Source: Takakia lepidozioides
Lineage: Eukaryota > Streptophyta > Takakiopsida > Takakiales > Takakiaceae
NCBI GenBank assembly: GCA_030704615.1
Contig: CM060733.1
Coordinates: 71,300,001 to 71,364,000 of the forward strand
Direction: 5' to 3'
Length of the DNA stretch: 64,000 bases
Below, piece after piece: positions 1 through 10,541 of the stretch (position 1 is its first letter; the number at the start of each line of letters is the position of its first letter). Made by a program: the position numbers and the translations under genes. The notes below the pieces were generated by a model. The model was not told the DNA's origin, searched no databases, and saw only the letters and a program-made list of their open reading frames with translations.

Positions 1-344
1 GTTGCTGCTCTGCCTAATTTATCTGCAAGCTGTTTTAACCGCCTAACTAACTAACTGTCACCCAAGAAGTAAGCACGTTCCCTCTGCAGATGTCGTTCAC
101 CTCTGGCAGCCCAGCCAACTGTGGGAAGACATGGAGACGCAAAATTGCAAACGAAATGTTGTTACGAATTGAAGAAGTGAAAGGAGCTATGAGTACCTGG
201 GTGAGATATCAGTCAGAAAGGATGTCAGTACCATCGCAATCTAGTAAGACAAAGCTGCAAAGTGTAACAGTACAAAATCCGTTCTATCAAATCATAGTGG
301 ATGTTGCAAACGAGCTGGTGGAGCATGGAATCAGAAGATTGAAA

Positions 345-585
345 GAAACTGGAAACAAGTTCAGGGAAGTTTCCTGCCTAACTTCAATTTCATCAGACAA
401 AGCCCGATAGCATCAATTCCTGGAGCTTGGAAGGAGTCTCCCCTATGCCTGCGAAGTCATCCGCAAACATAAGGGCTGGTATGGTGGCATCACCCACCTT
501 TAACCCAAACCCCTCACTTTCCACATGCTCCAGGAGTTGATTGATGAAAACATTGAAGAGCAGAGGGGAGAGAGTACATCCTAGA
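345..585 (-). mobile_element. LINE remnant, scrambled
   Basis: Two blocks match the LINE that lies in the TAF1 intron. Bases 350-373 match 57,849-57,873, and 433-585 match 58,472-58,621 with only a few substitutions. In the better copy the second block is reverse-transcriptase coding sequence on the minus strand, around the FADD catalytic motif. The roughly 600 bases that separate the blocks in the better copy are missing here, so this is an internally deleted or recombined fragment. Nothing functional remains. The sequence at 1-344 contains an open frame (90-410, plus) that I do not recognise. Confidence 0.75.
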
Positions 586-1260
586 GCGTCTTTCCGCTTT
601 TAACACGGGCGTTACCCCTCTTTGTAGCGGTCCCACTAATTTACCCCTAGCTTGGTGTTTAACTTCATCTCCCACCATAGCTCGTCCCACGGCCCTTGGC
701 ACTGCCCAGAAGCCCCGCAACATCCCTGCTTCGCTCTCCCTCGTTTGCAAGACTCGCCTCTTTTAAACTATCTCTCGCTCATTTTTTTATCGTTTTATGG
801 GTGAATATGTTTTGCGACCACTTGGTACCTCCCCTCTCATCGAGCCCGTCGCATCAGGCCACAGGATAATCACCACGACTGCCTGCTCAAAGTTCACTAT
901 ACCAGCAGCTTTAAGGGCCACCTTACGGTGTATATGCTTCTCCGAGTAATGGTTACTATCTCGATTCTTACTCTGGCATATTCAAGCTCCCTTGCTTGGC
1001 GTTGGAAGTTCTACCACCCACCACCCCTCTTTCATCTATGGAGTTGCAACTCAACAGCTATGTCTACAGCGGTGCACCACCCTGCGTGGGTTGGTCTGAC
1101 TACCCCGAATCCATACGCAGTCTGCACTCGAGGGCTGCTTCCCCCTGTCATGTACCCTACTCTCAACAGGTGCTTCCCATGGTGCACAGCCTTTGAGCTC
1201 TCTGTTTATGCTAACGGTAATCTGGGCGGTTGGATACTTCCCCACCCCCCCCCCCCTCTC
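586..1260. other. Unassigned sequence left of the first LTR
   Basis: No coding region, RNA gene or repeat family is recognised here. It ends in a C-rich run (about 1,241-1,260) directly before the LTR start. Open frames on both strands are short and show no family motif. Confidence 0.4.
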
Positions 1261-2046
1261 TGTTAGAGGGCTGTCTTGGACTTAGATAGTTTTACGGGTT
1301 CTGTGGGGTACCCTTAATTTTGCGCATACTTACAGATGGTAGGCTCAGACCAACAGAGGCCTTAGGGATGATAGACACAGGCCTTACGGGTGGTAGGCAG
1401 GCTCACACAGTCAGTCACAGGCTTACACAGCCTTACAAAGCCTGACACAGCTTGTCACAGTCTTACACAGTTAGACACAGCTTGACATAGCCTAACACAG
1501 TCAGTCACAGCCTTACATAGCCTACCACAGTCAGACACATCCTAACACAATCTGACACAGCCTACCACAGTCTGACATAGCTTACCACAGTCAGACACAG
1601 CCTAATACAGTGTGACACAACCTCATACAGTCAGTTACAACCTGACACAGCTTCACACAGCCAGTCACAGCCCGACACAACTTGGCACAGCCCGTCACAG
1701 CGTACATAGGGAACGGTTATCATTGGCAGGGAATGACTGTGTAGGAACGACATCTGCACAGGGAGCGTGCATTCTGTCTTGAATGACAGTTAGTGGCTTC
1801 AGCCTGATACTTGATAGATATTAATCTAATACATATTTCATACTCACACTGTGTAGAGAGACCTGAGTGAAGCTGTGGAATGGATGTCGAGAAGGAATAC
1901 AAATAGGAAGCACCCCCATGATACACTAGCTGTAGGTCATGACTGATTGTTCTGAGTGGGCTAAGTGCTTAGAGATTTCCAACTCTTCTATCTTGGAGTT
2001 CCCACCTCGGATAGCGAAGGGATGGGTGAGTAAAAGCCGCTCGATA
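1261..2046 (+). mobile_element. gypsy-A copy G1, 5' LTR
   Basis: The LTR starts TGTTAGAGGGCTG and ends near GCCGCTCGATA, where the other copies end in CGACA. The same start and end recur at 11,340-12,378, 20,385-21,444 and the split LTR at 22,289-36,550. It is followed at 2-base spacing by a primer-binding site, so this is the 5' LTR of a plus-strand element. It is shorter (786 bp) than the others (about 1,040-1,060 bp), partly because of its central minisatellite and 3' half. The first bases of the gag-1 open frame lie inside its last 108 bases. Confidence 0.88.
1390..1705 (+). repeat. Minisatellite inside the G1 LTR (CACAGYCTGA-type unit)
   Basis: A degenerate tandem array with a unit of about 10-12 bases of the form CACAGCCTGACA, CACAGTCAGACA and similar. 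Related arrays, in this or the opposite orientation, occupy the same place in the other gypsy-A LTRs and also the 3' end of the integrase region of copies G2 and G3. It is not coding in this copy. Confidence 0.85.
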
Positions 2047-2634
2047 TTTGGCGACCATACTGGGGAACTGAGTCAAGAACAACCAGATGTGACAGGCATC
2101 TGGTGGGATCATGGTGGATGGAGAATCAAGGAATTTGATGTGAATCAAATTCCCTGTAAAACTGAGAAAGAAAGATTGTCCAAACAATTCTTTCAGAGGT
2201 TCTTGGAATTGCCAGACGGTTGCAATGAAAACATTGTTAAGAGAGTGCATGATGTTGATCCAGAGTGGGGTCTGGAGAAAGGAGTGATAAAAATTTATCA
2301 AGTGGCCTGTAGAGGGAAAGCAAGTTGGTTACCAACACTGGTTTATGTGATAGCATTGCTATCCATTAAACGAGTGGAGTTTGAAAGCTGGGAGGAACGG
2401 AAAGTGAATGTTTACACTCATATGCATGAAGAACTTGTATTGGTAAAGAATTGGATTCCTAAGGATATCCTGTGGATCAAACTTATACCAAGAACAGCTT
2501 TTCAGACGTGCTTGCCATATGGTTATATGGTAACGGAGCCTTCTAGTATAGCCAAGGGTGCATTAAAGCTTGAAAGAAATTCAGGCATATACGAGAGATA
2601 CTACAGAAGAGAGTTTTGGTTATTGCCTCATTAA
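1939..2634 (+). CDS. gypsy-A gag-1 (first ORF), copy G1
   Basis: A 231-codon open frame begins with ATG at 1,939 inside the LTR and runs without a stop through the LTR end and the primer-binding site. No other ATG occurs until far into the protein, so the LTR ATG is the best start. Copies at 36,447-37,147 (G4) and 19,767-20,438 (G3) are nearly identical in protein. I recognise no domain. The product is acidic, Trp- and Tyr-rich and globular-looking, with no signal peptide or membrane segment. Its place directly before the capsid-type gag suggests a structural or accessory gag product. Here the end is shortened by an early stop (LLPH, where G3 has about 10 more residues). Confidence 0.7.
   Translation: MTDCSEWAKCLEISNSSILEFPPRIAKGWVSKSRSIFGDHTGELSQEQPDVTGIWWDHGGWRIKEFDVNQIPCKTEKERLSKQFFQRFLELPDGCNENIVKRVHDVDPEWGLEKGVIKIYQVACRGKASWLPTLVYVIALLSIKRVEFESWEERKVNVYTHMHEELVLVKNWIPKDILWIKLIPRTAFQTCLPYGYMVTEPSSIAKGALKLERNSGIYERYYRREFWLLPH
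2049..2066 (+). promoter_or_regulatory. Primer-binding site, gypsy-A G1
   Basis: TGGCGACCATACTGGGGA starts with the TGG expected opposite a tRNA CCA end and sits 2 bases after the LTR. Copies at 20,365-20,382 (minus) and 36,553 onward (plus) are the same. The first bases fit a tRNA with a GGTCG acceptor end, such as some arginine tRNAs. The exact tRNA is an inference. Confidence 0.75.
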
Positions 2635-2654
2635 AGATATGAAAGACATGGGAC

Positions 2655-4115
2655 ATGAGTGATAAAAGAGAAGCTAGACTCCACAGATATTCAGCAAAAA
2701 AAAATATATATTTGAAAGCTAATTATCCATATCTCTGGGAGAGAGGAATAGACATAGGGGAATCATCTGGACCTCTCACACCATTGAGACCAGAGAGTAC
2801 ATCACCTATACCGGAAGAACCAGAGTTGGATGCCACTCCTTCTTATTCTTTACAAGAAAGATTAAGGGATTTGGTACAGGAAGAAGATCAGCCACGAGGG
2901 GAAAGATCTGAGGTACACCACTGGATTAAAGATTTGACAGAAATCTTTGATCAGAGTTGGCATGGAACACCAAAAGCAGGAACTCCAATTTCTGAAGCAC
3001 AAGACAAAGAAGGAGAGGAAGATGTGGCAGAGCCAACGGAGAGTTCAGACTCTCCAACACCACTTCAGTTGAGTTATATGAGTGAGGAAGAAAAAATCCA
3101 AGAGAAGAACTTGAAAGATGAAAACAGAGAGAATAATTTGGAAGATGAAGAGTATGAAGAAGTAGACCCAACAGTTGAGGTTGAGACTACAACCAGGACA
3201 TCCCAACCTGTTGGACCTGGATCAAGTGGAGCACTTGGATCACAAGCCAACAAAGATGTCGGCTCAGGGGGATCAGACGGGCAGCTTGGATCTGGCTCTG
3301 GGGGGACAGGGAGTGTGGGAAGTAGTGCAACTGGAGCTGGGGGTACTGCAAGTACAGGGGGGCCAGTAGCAGGGAGTGCTCAGGGACCAACACCTGGTGG
3401 GAGTTCCACCACTACAACAGCAGGTCCTCAAGGACCAACACCAACAGGAGGACCAGCACCTGTCAGAGGGCAGGGTGTAGGGCCACAGACGGCGGTACCT
3501 CCAACACGGGCAAAACCACATTTTCCAATATATGTAGGAAAAGGGGATCCTGATGTACACATCAGCCAATTTGAGCACATGTGTATTGTGAACAATGAGA
3601 ATGGCGATGATGCCAAGATGAGACTATTTCTTTGTTCACTTATCAAGAAAGCAAGTGAATGGTATGCAAGGTTTCCTAATAATCATTTCCTAACCTGGAA
3701 TGGCCTTAGTACAACATTCCGAAATAGGTTTAGGACAAGAAAAACTGAGGATGAAGTGTATGGGAGTTTACAACAGTTAAGGCAAAAGAAGCATGAAACT
3801 GTTGAAGAGTACATGGAAAAGATGGAGTTAATGATGAAAAAGCTGGCTGTTGGATTACAGAAGACTTGGTTTGTGAGTGGACTAAGACCTGAATTACAAA
3901 AGAAAGTGGATATGCTACCCCATAATACAGTGGAGGAGGCATTCGAAACAGCCAACAGAATTGAGCAATTGGGAATGCTCAGGAGAGATAAAAGGGATGA
4001 TGAGGACTCTGAAGACGAGTCAGATGAGGAAGAAGAGCAAGAGCTCAGGAGGAAGAGCAAGAAGAAGGAAAAGTTGAAGAGGGACAACTATGAAAAAGAT
4101 TGGAAGAAATCTTGA
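2655..4115 (+). CDS. gag: gypsy-A gag-2 (capsid-type gag), copy G1, 3' truncated
   Basis: A 486-codon frame starting ATGAGTGA. Residues 1-160 are acidic and low complexity, and residues 170-290 are a Gly/Ser/Thr/Pro-rich linker. Residues about 290-430 look like a retrotransposon gag capsid domain (the GKGDPDVHISQFEHMC, KASEWYARF, TWNGLSTTFRNRF and TWFVSGLRPELQKKV patterns). The C-terminus is a highly charged D/E then K-rich tail. The family would continue into three CCHC zinc knuckles, as seen in G5 (44,070-44,490). Here the frame is cut at about 4,157, where the sequence switches to the 3' region of an oppositely oriented copy. Confidence 0.85.
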   Translation: MSDKREARLHRYSAKKNIYLKANYPYLWERGIDIGESSGPLTPLRPESTSPIPEEPELDATPSYSLQERLRDLVQEEDQPRGERSEVHHWIKDLTEIFDQSWHGTPKAGTPISEAQDKEGEEDVAEPTESSDSPTPLQLSYMSEEEKIQEKNLKDENRENNLEDEEYEEVDPTVEVETTTRTSQPVGPGSSGALGSQANKDVGSGGSDGQLGSGSGGTGSVGSSATGAGGTASTGGPVAGSAQGPTPGGSSTTTTAGPQGPTPTGGPAPVRGQGVGPQTAVPPTRAKPHFPIYVGKGDPDVHISQFEHMCIVNNENGDDAKMRLFLCSLIKKASEWYARFPNNHFLTWNGLSTTFRNRFRTRKTEDEVYGSLQQLRQKKHETVEEYMEKMELMMKKLAVGLQKTWFVSGLRPELQKKVDMLPHNTVEEAFETANRIEQLGMLRRDKRDDEDSEDESDEEEEQELRRKSKKKEKLKRDNYEKDWKKS

Positions 4116-4157
4116 AAAAGTATGCCACAGAGGCTGCAACACATTGGAGGAAGGGCG

Positions 4158-6800
4158 CATAGGCAGCAAGTAGATTATTAGCTTCCCTCCAAGCCTTGTT
4201 AGTGACCAAGATTTCATTTCTATTGGCCACGAGCGTTTGTTGCAACTCCAGGATGTACTTCTCTTGGTCAGCTTCAACCTGCCTGTATTGCTTGAAAGTA
4301 TCCTCATTGCGAGAGATTGTATTCTTCATATCGACAATGAGTTTCATTTGCTCAACATTCTCTTGTTCTGCCTTCGTACATTTTTCCGCTTGACTGTTTA
4401 TTTCTTTTGTAGATTGGTCAAGCATAGTTGTGAATGTAGCACATTGTATCGCCATCCTGTCATGCACTGTCTGCAACTCCGTATGTAGTGCATTCACTTC
4501 TTGCAACTTTTTTTCATGCTGCACCTGCATTTGGTATAGCTGTTGCTTATGTGCTTCGTGCGACTGGTCTTGCGCGAGGCCTGCCTCAATCAATTGTTCC
4601 TTGGCCAATTTGCAAAGCCGCTTCTGTTTTTGCAAGTCCTGCTGCATCTTGAGAGTGACCTCCTCATCGACCTTGTTTGCACACTCAGTGGCTAGTCGAG
4701 CCTCAAACTCCTTCCTGAGTTCTCTCTCAAGGCTGTCAATTGGGTAGTTGGAACATGGGATTTGACATAAGTCCCAACAAATTAAGTGTCTTGCCTATGG
4801 AACTCATCAGCATTGCCTGTTGAGGGTCATCATAGTGAGGTTGTTGCTGTTCCTCCTGATCCTCAACCATGTGATGTCTCACGAACCACTCAGGCCATTG
4901 CCCCACCGGATTTTCTTCCTGAACTACTTCATCCATCACCGGTGCTGCAGTGTCTTGACATTCTACCTGTGGTACCTCCGACACAGTGTGTGTGTATTAT
5001 ATGCACCTCAGGATTTCCTTGGCAACTGTTGCACCTCTGGAATCTCTGTCTCCTTGACCAGACCAGAATATTCATAGAGAATGTCCCCCTTCTCAATTTC
5101 TGCCCACTATCTGTTCTGTAGTTGGAATATCTAACCCTTCTTTTTCCAAATCAATTATTTCTGGTTGAGCTGCATGGACAACTTGTAACCTTGTGACAAG
5201 CCGATCAGCTGGCTGTGATGGTTGTGATACTGAAGTAACTTCCTCCTCCCTCTCTGAAGGTCCTCCTTCCAGTAATAGCAGTTCTCTATGCTGCTGTGCC
5301 CCTTCCTGCACATGAGCTTGGGAAACATTATCATGCGGAATCCGTGAAGCCAGTGGATCCGCCACTACAGTCTTTCCCCGTCTCTGCCTCTTAGTCTCGG
5401 GTTGCCCTGCTAGTCCACCCTCACTGTGTGAAGAGCCTTGCTCTTTCCATTGCAGTGGTTTCTGGCTCAAACACTCCCATCTCCTTTCTTTTCTTGCGCA
5501 TCAAGTATGCCAGAATCAAGAATTATTTGAGCAATGATTGGGCCAGACACTATGATAAGAGACTTTGCGGTAGTACCTTGTAATCTTTTCATCTCCTCTA
5601 CCAGTGCGTTGTACATTATGTCCGCCCATTCTACCTCTTGTCCTTTCAGGGCTTTGAGTATTTCCTCCGTGAAGGATTTGCTCAAATACTGTTGGTTCTG
5701 TTTTATGGCAATCAGAACGTTCAATACCTGGCCTACTCCTTTAGCCCTGGGTACACGGCCTTGGTACAAGCATAACCCTGAGTTTTAAAGAAACTCCCTT
5801 CTTGGAATAAGTCCCCTATTTGGAGTCTTGCCCTGTGCTCCTCCACATGCACCTGACCTGCTGGCAATCGAAACAATTGCTGGAGGTATAGGGGAGTAAT
5901 TACTAATTCAACTCCTTTCACCGTTGTTGTTCATGTCCTTGGCTCAAAGTTCTGCAAGAATTGTAACATGTACTGTCTATGGTGCAATGTCCAATCTATG
6001 CTTTGCAATCCTTGCAATCTCAGCTCCTTCAATATCTGTATCGCCTGTGGGGTAGCAATTGTTTGTTTCTGCAGAATTGTGGTGCTCTTCACCCTGATTT
6101 CCTCCATTCCTCTCACTCTCTTCATTTTAGACCCACAGAAATATTTTGGCTGTAACAACTGCAGAAATGCCTGTAGTGCACAAAGCATAAACGTATGGTT
6201 GCCACAAAAGCTATGGGTAATTTCTTGTAAGCCTGCGGGGCTTGCAAGCATCACTCAAGAGAAAAGCTCCGCTCTGTTGTTTCGTGTCTATGCCACTGCG
6301 TAAGTAATATTGCGAGCGTATAGTCTGTTAGTTCCTCCATAGTTTCCAAGCTATAGCATTGATGGTCTGTCCGTCGAGACGCCGTTACTCAGAACGACGC
6401 CGCCTCTTGCGCTTAATTTCCCTCCAATTTCTTGATCCTTTCTCTGGCTTTCTATTGGCTGTAACCGCTGTGACTGGATTTTAGATTTCATTTTCTTTAG
6501 TGGACTTTCCCTGCTGGATAGTCCACTAGGATCACACCTGTGACAAGAATTTCGCTTTTCTGTACTTGCCCTTTGTTCCGTTCCCTTTTACCGTATTCAT
6601 TAATGGGCCCGCCTTTCATCCAATTTGACGCGCTGATTAGGTATTTTGACGGCCATTCTTGTCTTCTTTCTTGATGACACCTGTTCTTGCACTTCCTTCT
6701 CAGCTGTGTGTCGCGCCCTGACTTCCACGTGTCCATTTTTAAACTCGTTTCCGTCCTTTCTTCCGTCAGCCATTTTCCTGAAGTTATTGTGCGCCCACCT
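4158..6800 (-). pseudogene. gypsy-A G2 region downstream of integrase: broken additional ORF with coiled coil
   Basis: On the minus strand, in pol orientation and after integrase, open frames follow each other: 6,497-7,186, 5,931-6,254, 5,733-5,921, 5,467-5,769, 5,093-5,470, 4,736-4,984 and 4,045-4,647. Neighbouring frames overlap or abut, as expected of one long ORF broken by indels. The last frame (to about 4,160) is a heptad-rich Q/E/K coiled coil; an earlier one is Pro/Glu/Ser-rich. G3 has a matching start (12,715-13,500), including EELxDYTLAILLTQWHRH and QAPQAYKKLPIAF. No domain is recognised. Extra ORFs between integrase and 3' LTR are known in Tat-lineage gypsy elements; that comparison is an inference. 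Confidence 0.55.
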
Positions 6801-6834
6801 GTCACTGATTCTATGGATCGTGTAATCCTAGTAG

Positions 6835-7045
6835 GCTGTGTTGAGCTGTGACAGGTTGTGTCATACAGTGGTACGTTGTGATAGGCTGTGACATGCGGTG
6901 GTAGGTTGTGATAGGCTGTGTTGCGCCGTGTTGGGCTGTGATAGGCTGTGTCACGTTGTGATGGACTGTGATAGGCTGTGTTTCGCCTTGATGGGCTGTG
7001 ATAGGCTGTGTTTCGCCTTGATAGGCTGTGATAGGCATGTGTCAC
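6835..7045 (-). repeat. Minisatellite at the integrase 3' end, G2
   Basis: A degenerate array with a unit of about 10 bases of the type GGCTGTGATA on the plus strand. Read on the minus strand it stays open and continues the integrase frame as a QPITAYH/QPITAQHG-like peptide repeat. The equivalent array in G3 is at 13,505-13,745, and the LTR arrays use a related unit. Confidence 0.8.
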
Positions 7046-8241
7046 GTTTGTTCTGTCCACCCTGGTCATATATGCTTGGCCTAGCGACAAATGCTCCATA
7101 CTCCGTTGGTAACACTGGCGCAGCCCGTGACTGCTCTTGCGTTTCAACATGCAAATCATGCTGTAATGGTTTGTCATGGATACCACTGTATCCCTTCAAC
7201 TTATTGGCATTGACTCTTCCCAGCATCTCTTTGTTAATGGTTTGTAACATGGCGGTGTTGTTATCATACATCTTTTGTATGACATAAGGTCCTTTCCAGG
7301 GTGATTTAAGCTTAGAAGCTTTAATCTTTCCTTTCTTCTGCAACCATAGAACCAAATCCCCCGTCTTAAAAGTCTTTAACTTGCCTTCATCAAACTGTTC
7401 CTTTCTCTTCATCTGAATTCTGGTCATATTATCAGCTGCATCAGCACGTACTTCTTCCACATGGTATAATTCATGTTTCCTGACCTTAATGGAATCTTGC
7501 AATTCCATTCTCTTTCCCCACTCCGTTTTCATGGTAGGTAACAGGAATTCCACTGGAAGTAAGGCTTCCATACCATAAACTAATTGGAATGGTGTATACT
7601 TAGTGGTGACTTTATATGAAGTCCTGTATGACCACAAAGCTGTCAGCAGCTTTGTATCCCAATCCGTTCTGTTTGTATTGACTATCTTAGCCAAGATAGT
7701 ACATAGTATTTTGTTGGTAACCTCTGCCTGCCCATTACCCTGTGGGTAATATGTTGTACTCTTTCTATGCACAATCATGAACTCTTTAGTCAACAACAAT
7801 GGTCTCATTCATGAAGTGGCTTCCCTGATCATCACTGATAAATTCTAAGGGACAGCCAAATCGTGTAAGTATGTTCTCATACAGGAACCTTGCTGTGGAC
7901 TTGGCTGAGTTGTCCCTCAAAGCTTTAGCTTCCACCCACTTTGTAGTATAATCAGTGGCTGTAATTATGTACCTGTTCCGTGTATTCTTGGCTGGTGGGT
8001 TAATCGGTCCAACAAAGTCTAGTCCCCATTTCTGAAATGGTTCCGTAGGCATTGTAGGATGCAAGGCCATCTTTCCAGATCTCTGCAAAGGTCCTAGCCT
8101 CTGACATTCATCACAACTCTGACAATACTCATGTACAACTTTGAACAAAGTAGGCCACCAGTAACCTGCGAAGAGTATCTTCCTACTGGTAGTCTCTTCT
8201 CCAAAATGACCTCCAGCCACTCCTTTATGAACTTCCTCCAA
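6951..8241 (-). pseudogene. int: gypsy-A G2 integrase, frameshifted
   Basis: Two frames, 7,786-8,241 and 6,951-7,808, make one integrase with a break near 7,800. The N-terminal part has an HHCC zinc-binding arrangement (EVHKGVAGGHFG ... CQSCDECQR). The core shows the retroviral-type D-D-E triad: GLDFVGP, then D in the FIS-D-QGSHF motif (read FISDDQGSHF here because of an extra base), then E in the NGQAEVTNK motif. The C-terminal region carries the GDLVLW motif typical of gypsy integrases and then runs into the minisatellite peptide. No chromodomain is seen. Integrase would insert the cDNA into chromosomal DNA. Confidence 0.85.
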
Positions 8242-8306
8242 ACTTTATTTACTTCATGGTGGTACAAGCATCGTTTTAGTACTCCATCAGGTCCTAGCTT
8301 ATACAT

Positions 8307-9421
8307 TCAGCTTCCTACCATAGTATAAGGTAAAGCTTTGATAGCGATTCTCTTCCTCTGCTCCTTACCATAACTAGGTGGGCACTGACCATGAGCAAGG
8401 TAGTATCTGATTGGCCACTGCCAATCTAACCAGTCATCTGCACTTCCTTGCACCTCCACTTCAAATAGACTCGCATCTGGTAATTGATCATCTATTCCTG
8501 TGGCTGATTTTCCTGTTGATAACTGTGACAAGTGATCCACCACAAGATGCAGTCTCCCAGGCTTGTAAACAACCTCGAACTCAAACTCGTGCAAGATTAT
8601 CAACCATCTTGCTATTCTTCCGCTTATCAGAGGTTTATTTACCAGGTATATCAGAGCCTGGTGATCCACATAGAACATAAACTTCTTGCCCAACAGGTAA
8701 TGCCTAAATTTCTTCACTGCATAGATCAGCTGTCCATGCAAACACTGCATCTTTCTTCAAAAGCTTGCTCAATGGTGCTGTTATCTGTGCATACCGTTTG
8801 ACAAATCTTCTGTAATAACTGGTTTGTCCAAGGAATCTCCTTACACTCTTAACATTTACTGGTGGTGGAGAGGCTTTAATGGCATTTTTCTTTCTAGGAT
8901 CCACAAGAAGTCGCCTCTTACACACAATGTGTCCCAAAAGTACCCCTGAGTTTACACAGAAAGTACACTTCTCTGGATTCAGGCCCAAACCTCTCATCCT
9001 GCATCTGGCCAAACATAACTCCAATTTATGCAAGTGCTCATTCTGAGAGCTGTACACACTAAAAATCATCCAAGAACACCTGCATGAAATCATCCAGATA
9101 CTCATGAAAAGATTCACTTATCACTCTCTGAAAGGTTGTTGGTGCATTACAAAGTCCAAAAGGCATGACTTTGTATGCATAAGCACCCCAGTCTATGATG
9201 AAAGCTGTCTTTCCCTGGTCTTCTTCTGCCACTTGCACTTGGTTATACCCACTGAAGCCATCCATGAATGAGTACATCTCATGGCCTGCCACAGTGTCCA
9301 GTACCGCTTCTGTGAATGGTAAAGGGAAAGGATCTTTCTTCGTACAAGCATTCAACTTCTTATAGTTCACACAAACTCTCAGTTTACCATTCTTCTTGGG
9401 AACTATCACAATGGGTGACAA
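8307..9421 (-). pseudogene. pol: gypsy-A G2 reverse transcriptase-RNase H, broken
   Basis: The reverse transcriptase part (9,059-9,421) has VPKKNGKLRVCVNYKKLN, the DGFSGYNQ motif and a catalytic FLDDF. It continues in another frame at 8,704-9,117 (GLNPEKCTF, LGHIV, RRFLGQTSYYRRF). The RNase H/tether part at 8,307-8,750 keeps the YLLGKKFMFYVDHQAL motif. Compared with G3, about 240 bases of RNase H are missing near 8,730-8,740. The DGFSGYNQ and KKDPFPLPF signatures are typical of plant Athila/Tat elements. This copy cannot make an active enzyme without frameshift correction. Confidence 0.85.
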
Positions 9422-9457
9422 CCAAGTTGTATACTCTCGGGTATATAAAACTTAGCC

Positions 9458-10460
9458 TCAGCCAAACTTCTTGATCTCTTCTCCAACCTTGTGTGCATAG
9501 TTGGGATTCATTCTGTACCTTGCCTGTTTGATTGGTACTGACCCTGGTTCCAGTTCAATCTTATGCTGACAGATTTCAGGTGGTATCCCTTTTAGATCCT
9601 CGTAGCTCCAAGCAAATACATCTCTGTATTTGATGAACAGACTCTTAGCTTCCTCAAAGAATTCTGGCTCCAAATCAGCTCCTACCTTCACCATCCTCGA
9701 TTCCCCTTCAGTTCCCACATTCACTTCTCTCACCTGCTCATCAGATGTGATTGTCCATCCATTCACCACTTCATCCTGTAAACTCACAGTGGCTGGTTCC
9801 TCTAGGATTTCCATTTCTCCCTCTCTTTCTTCATAGAAATGTGGTGGATAACTGCTTGTTTCATCCTCAATTGGTGTTGTTGTCACTACACCACAGCAGA
9901 TACCTTTTAAACAACTTAGGCCCTCCAGTTGCATTTCTGCAACCTGCTCCCACTCTGGGTGTCCAGCGAACAGGGTAGCTTCCTGCTCCTCATCAAGTCC
10001 TCTCCTCAAGTCATACTCTCTGACTCCCCGAGGTCTTCTCGTAGCAGGTAGTCTACTAGATTTTTTTGTGGTGATTTTGTATCTTGTGCTTCCCATCATG
10101 CACAGTTAGTAACTGGGAATTCCAGTCATGGAATACCCTGGCCTGTTTCAGCCATGGTCGACCCAGCAATAAGGAGTAAGCTTCCATGATATCATCCATT
10201 TTCAACACAGTCACAGTGATCTTAAAGATCATCTTTTGAATCTGTATCTTAACTCCTCTTATCAAACCCAATGGCTGAACACTTATTTGATCTGCCATTG
10301 TTACTGTGAATGGGGCTGGTTTCATGTTACTTAAACCAAGCTTATGCCTTAATTGGTTTGTTATGATATTCACTCCAGAGCCTCCATCTATCAGTACATC
10401 AATCAAGTCTGTGCTTCCAATTCTCAATTGGATTACTGGCATAGAATCATCAAAGTCCAT
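9458..10460 (-). pseudogene. gypsy-A G2 protease and pol N-terminus
   Basis: The frame at 10,056-10,460 contains an aspartic protease core, VLIDGGSGVNIIT, with the flap and ILLGRPWL-like end (SLLLGRPWLKQA). The frame at 9,458-10,099 is the pol segment that leads into the reverse transcriptase, with DVFAWSYEDLKGIPPEI and RYRMNPNYA. The protease active site reads D-G-G-S in place of D-T/S-G. The same reading is in G3, so it is a family feature and not a mutation of one copy. A one-base break near 10,080 separates the two frames. Confidence 0.8.
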
Positions 10461-10541
10461 GACTATTTATTGCCTTTCCGGCTTCACAGTATAGCTTGTC
10501 ACCTTGCTGTTCAGGTCTGTGTTCCCTGTCACATGAGCAAT

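Noticed and set aside
928-1266. 112-codon plus-strand frame as a gene
   Set aside because: No family motif, ends in the C-rich run and LTR start, and two other frames overlap it.
1390-1705. Short regular repeats that might be a CRISPR array
   Set aside because: The unit is about 10-12 bases, degenerate and without spacers, and recurs in every LTR of one retrotransposon family in a eukaryotic genome.
4045-4647. A single 200-codon coiled-coil gene
   Set aside because: Its last about 35 codons are the complement of G1 gag past the junction at 4,157. Only the part above about 4,160 belongs to the G2 additional ORF.
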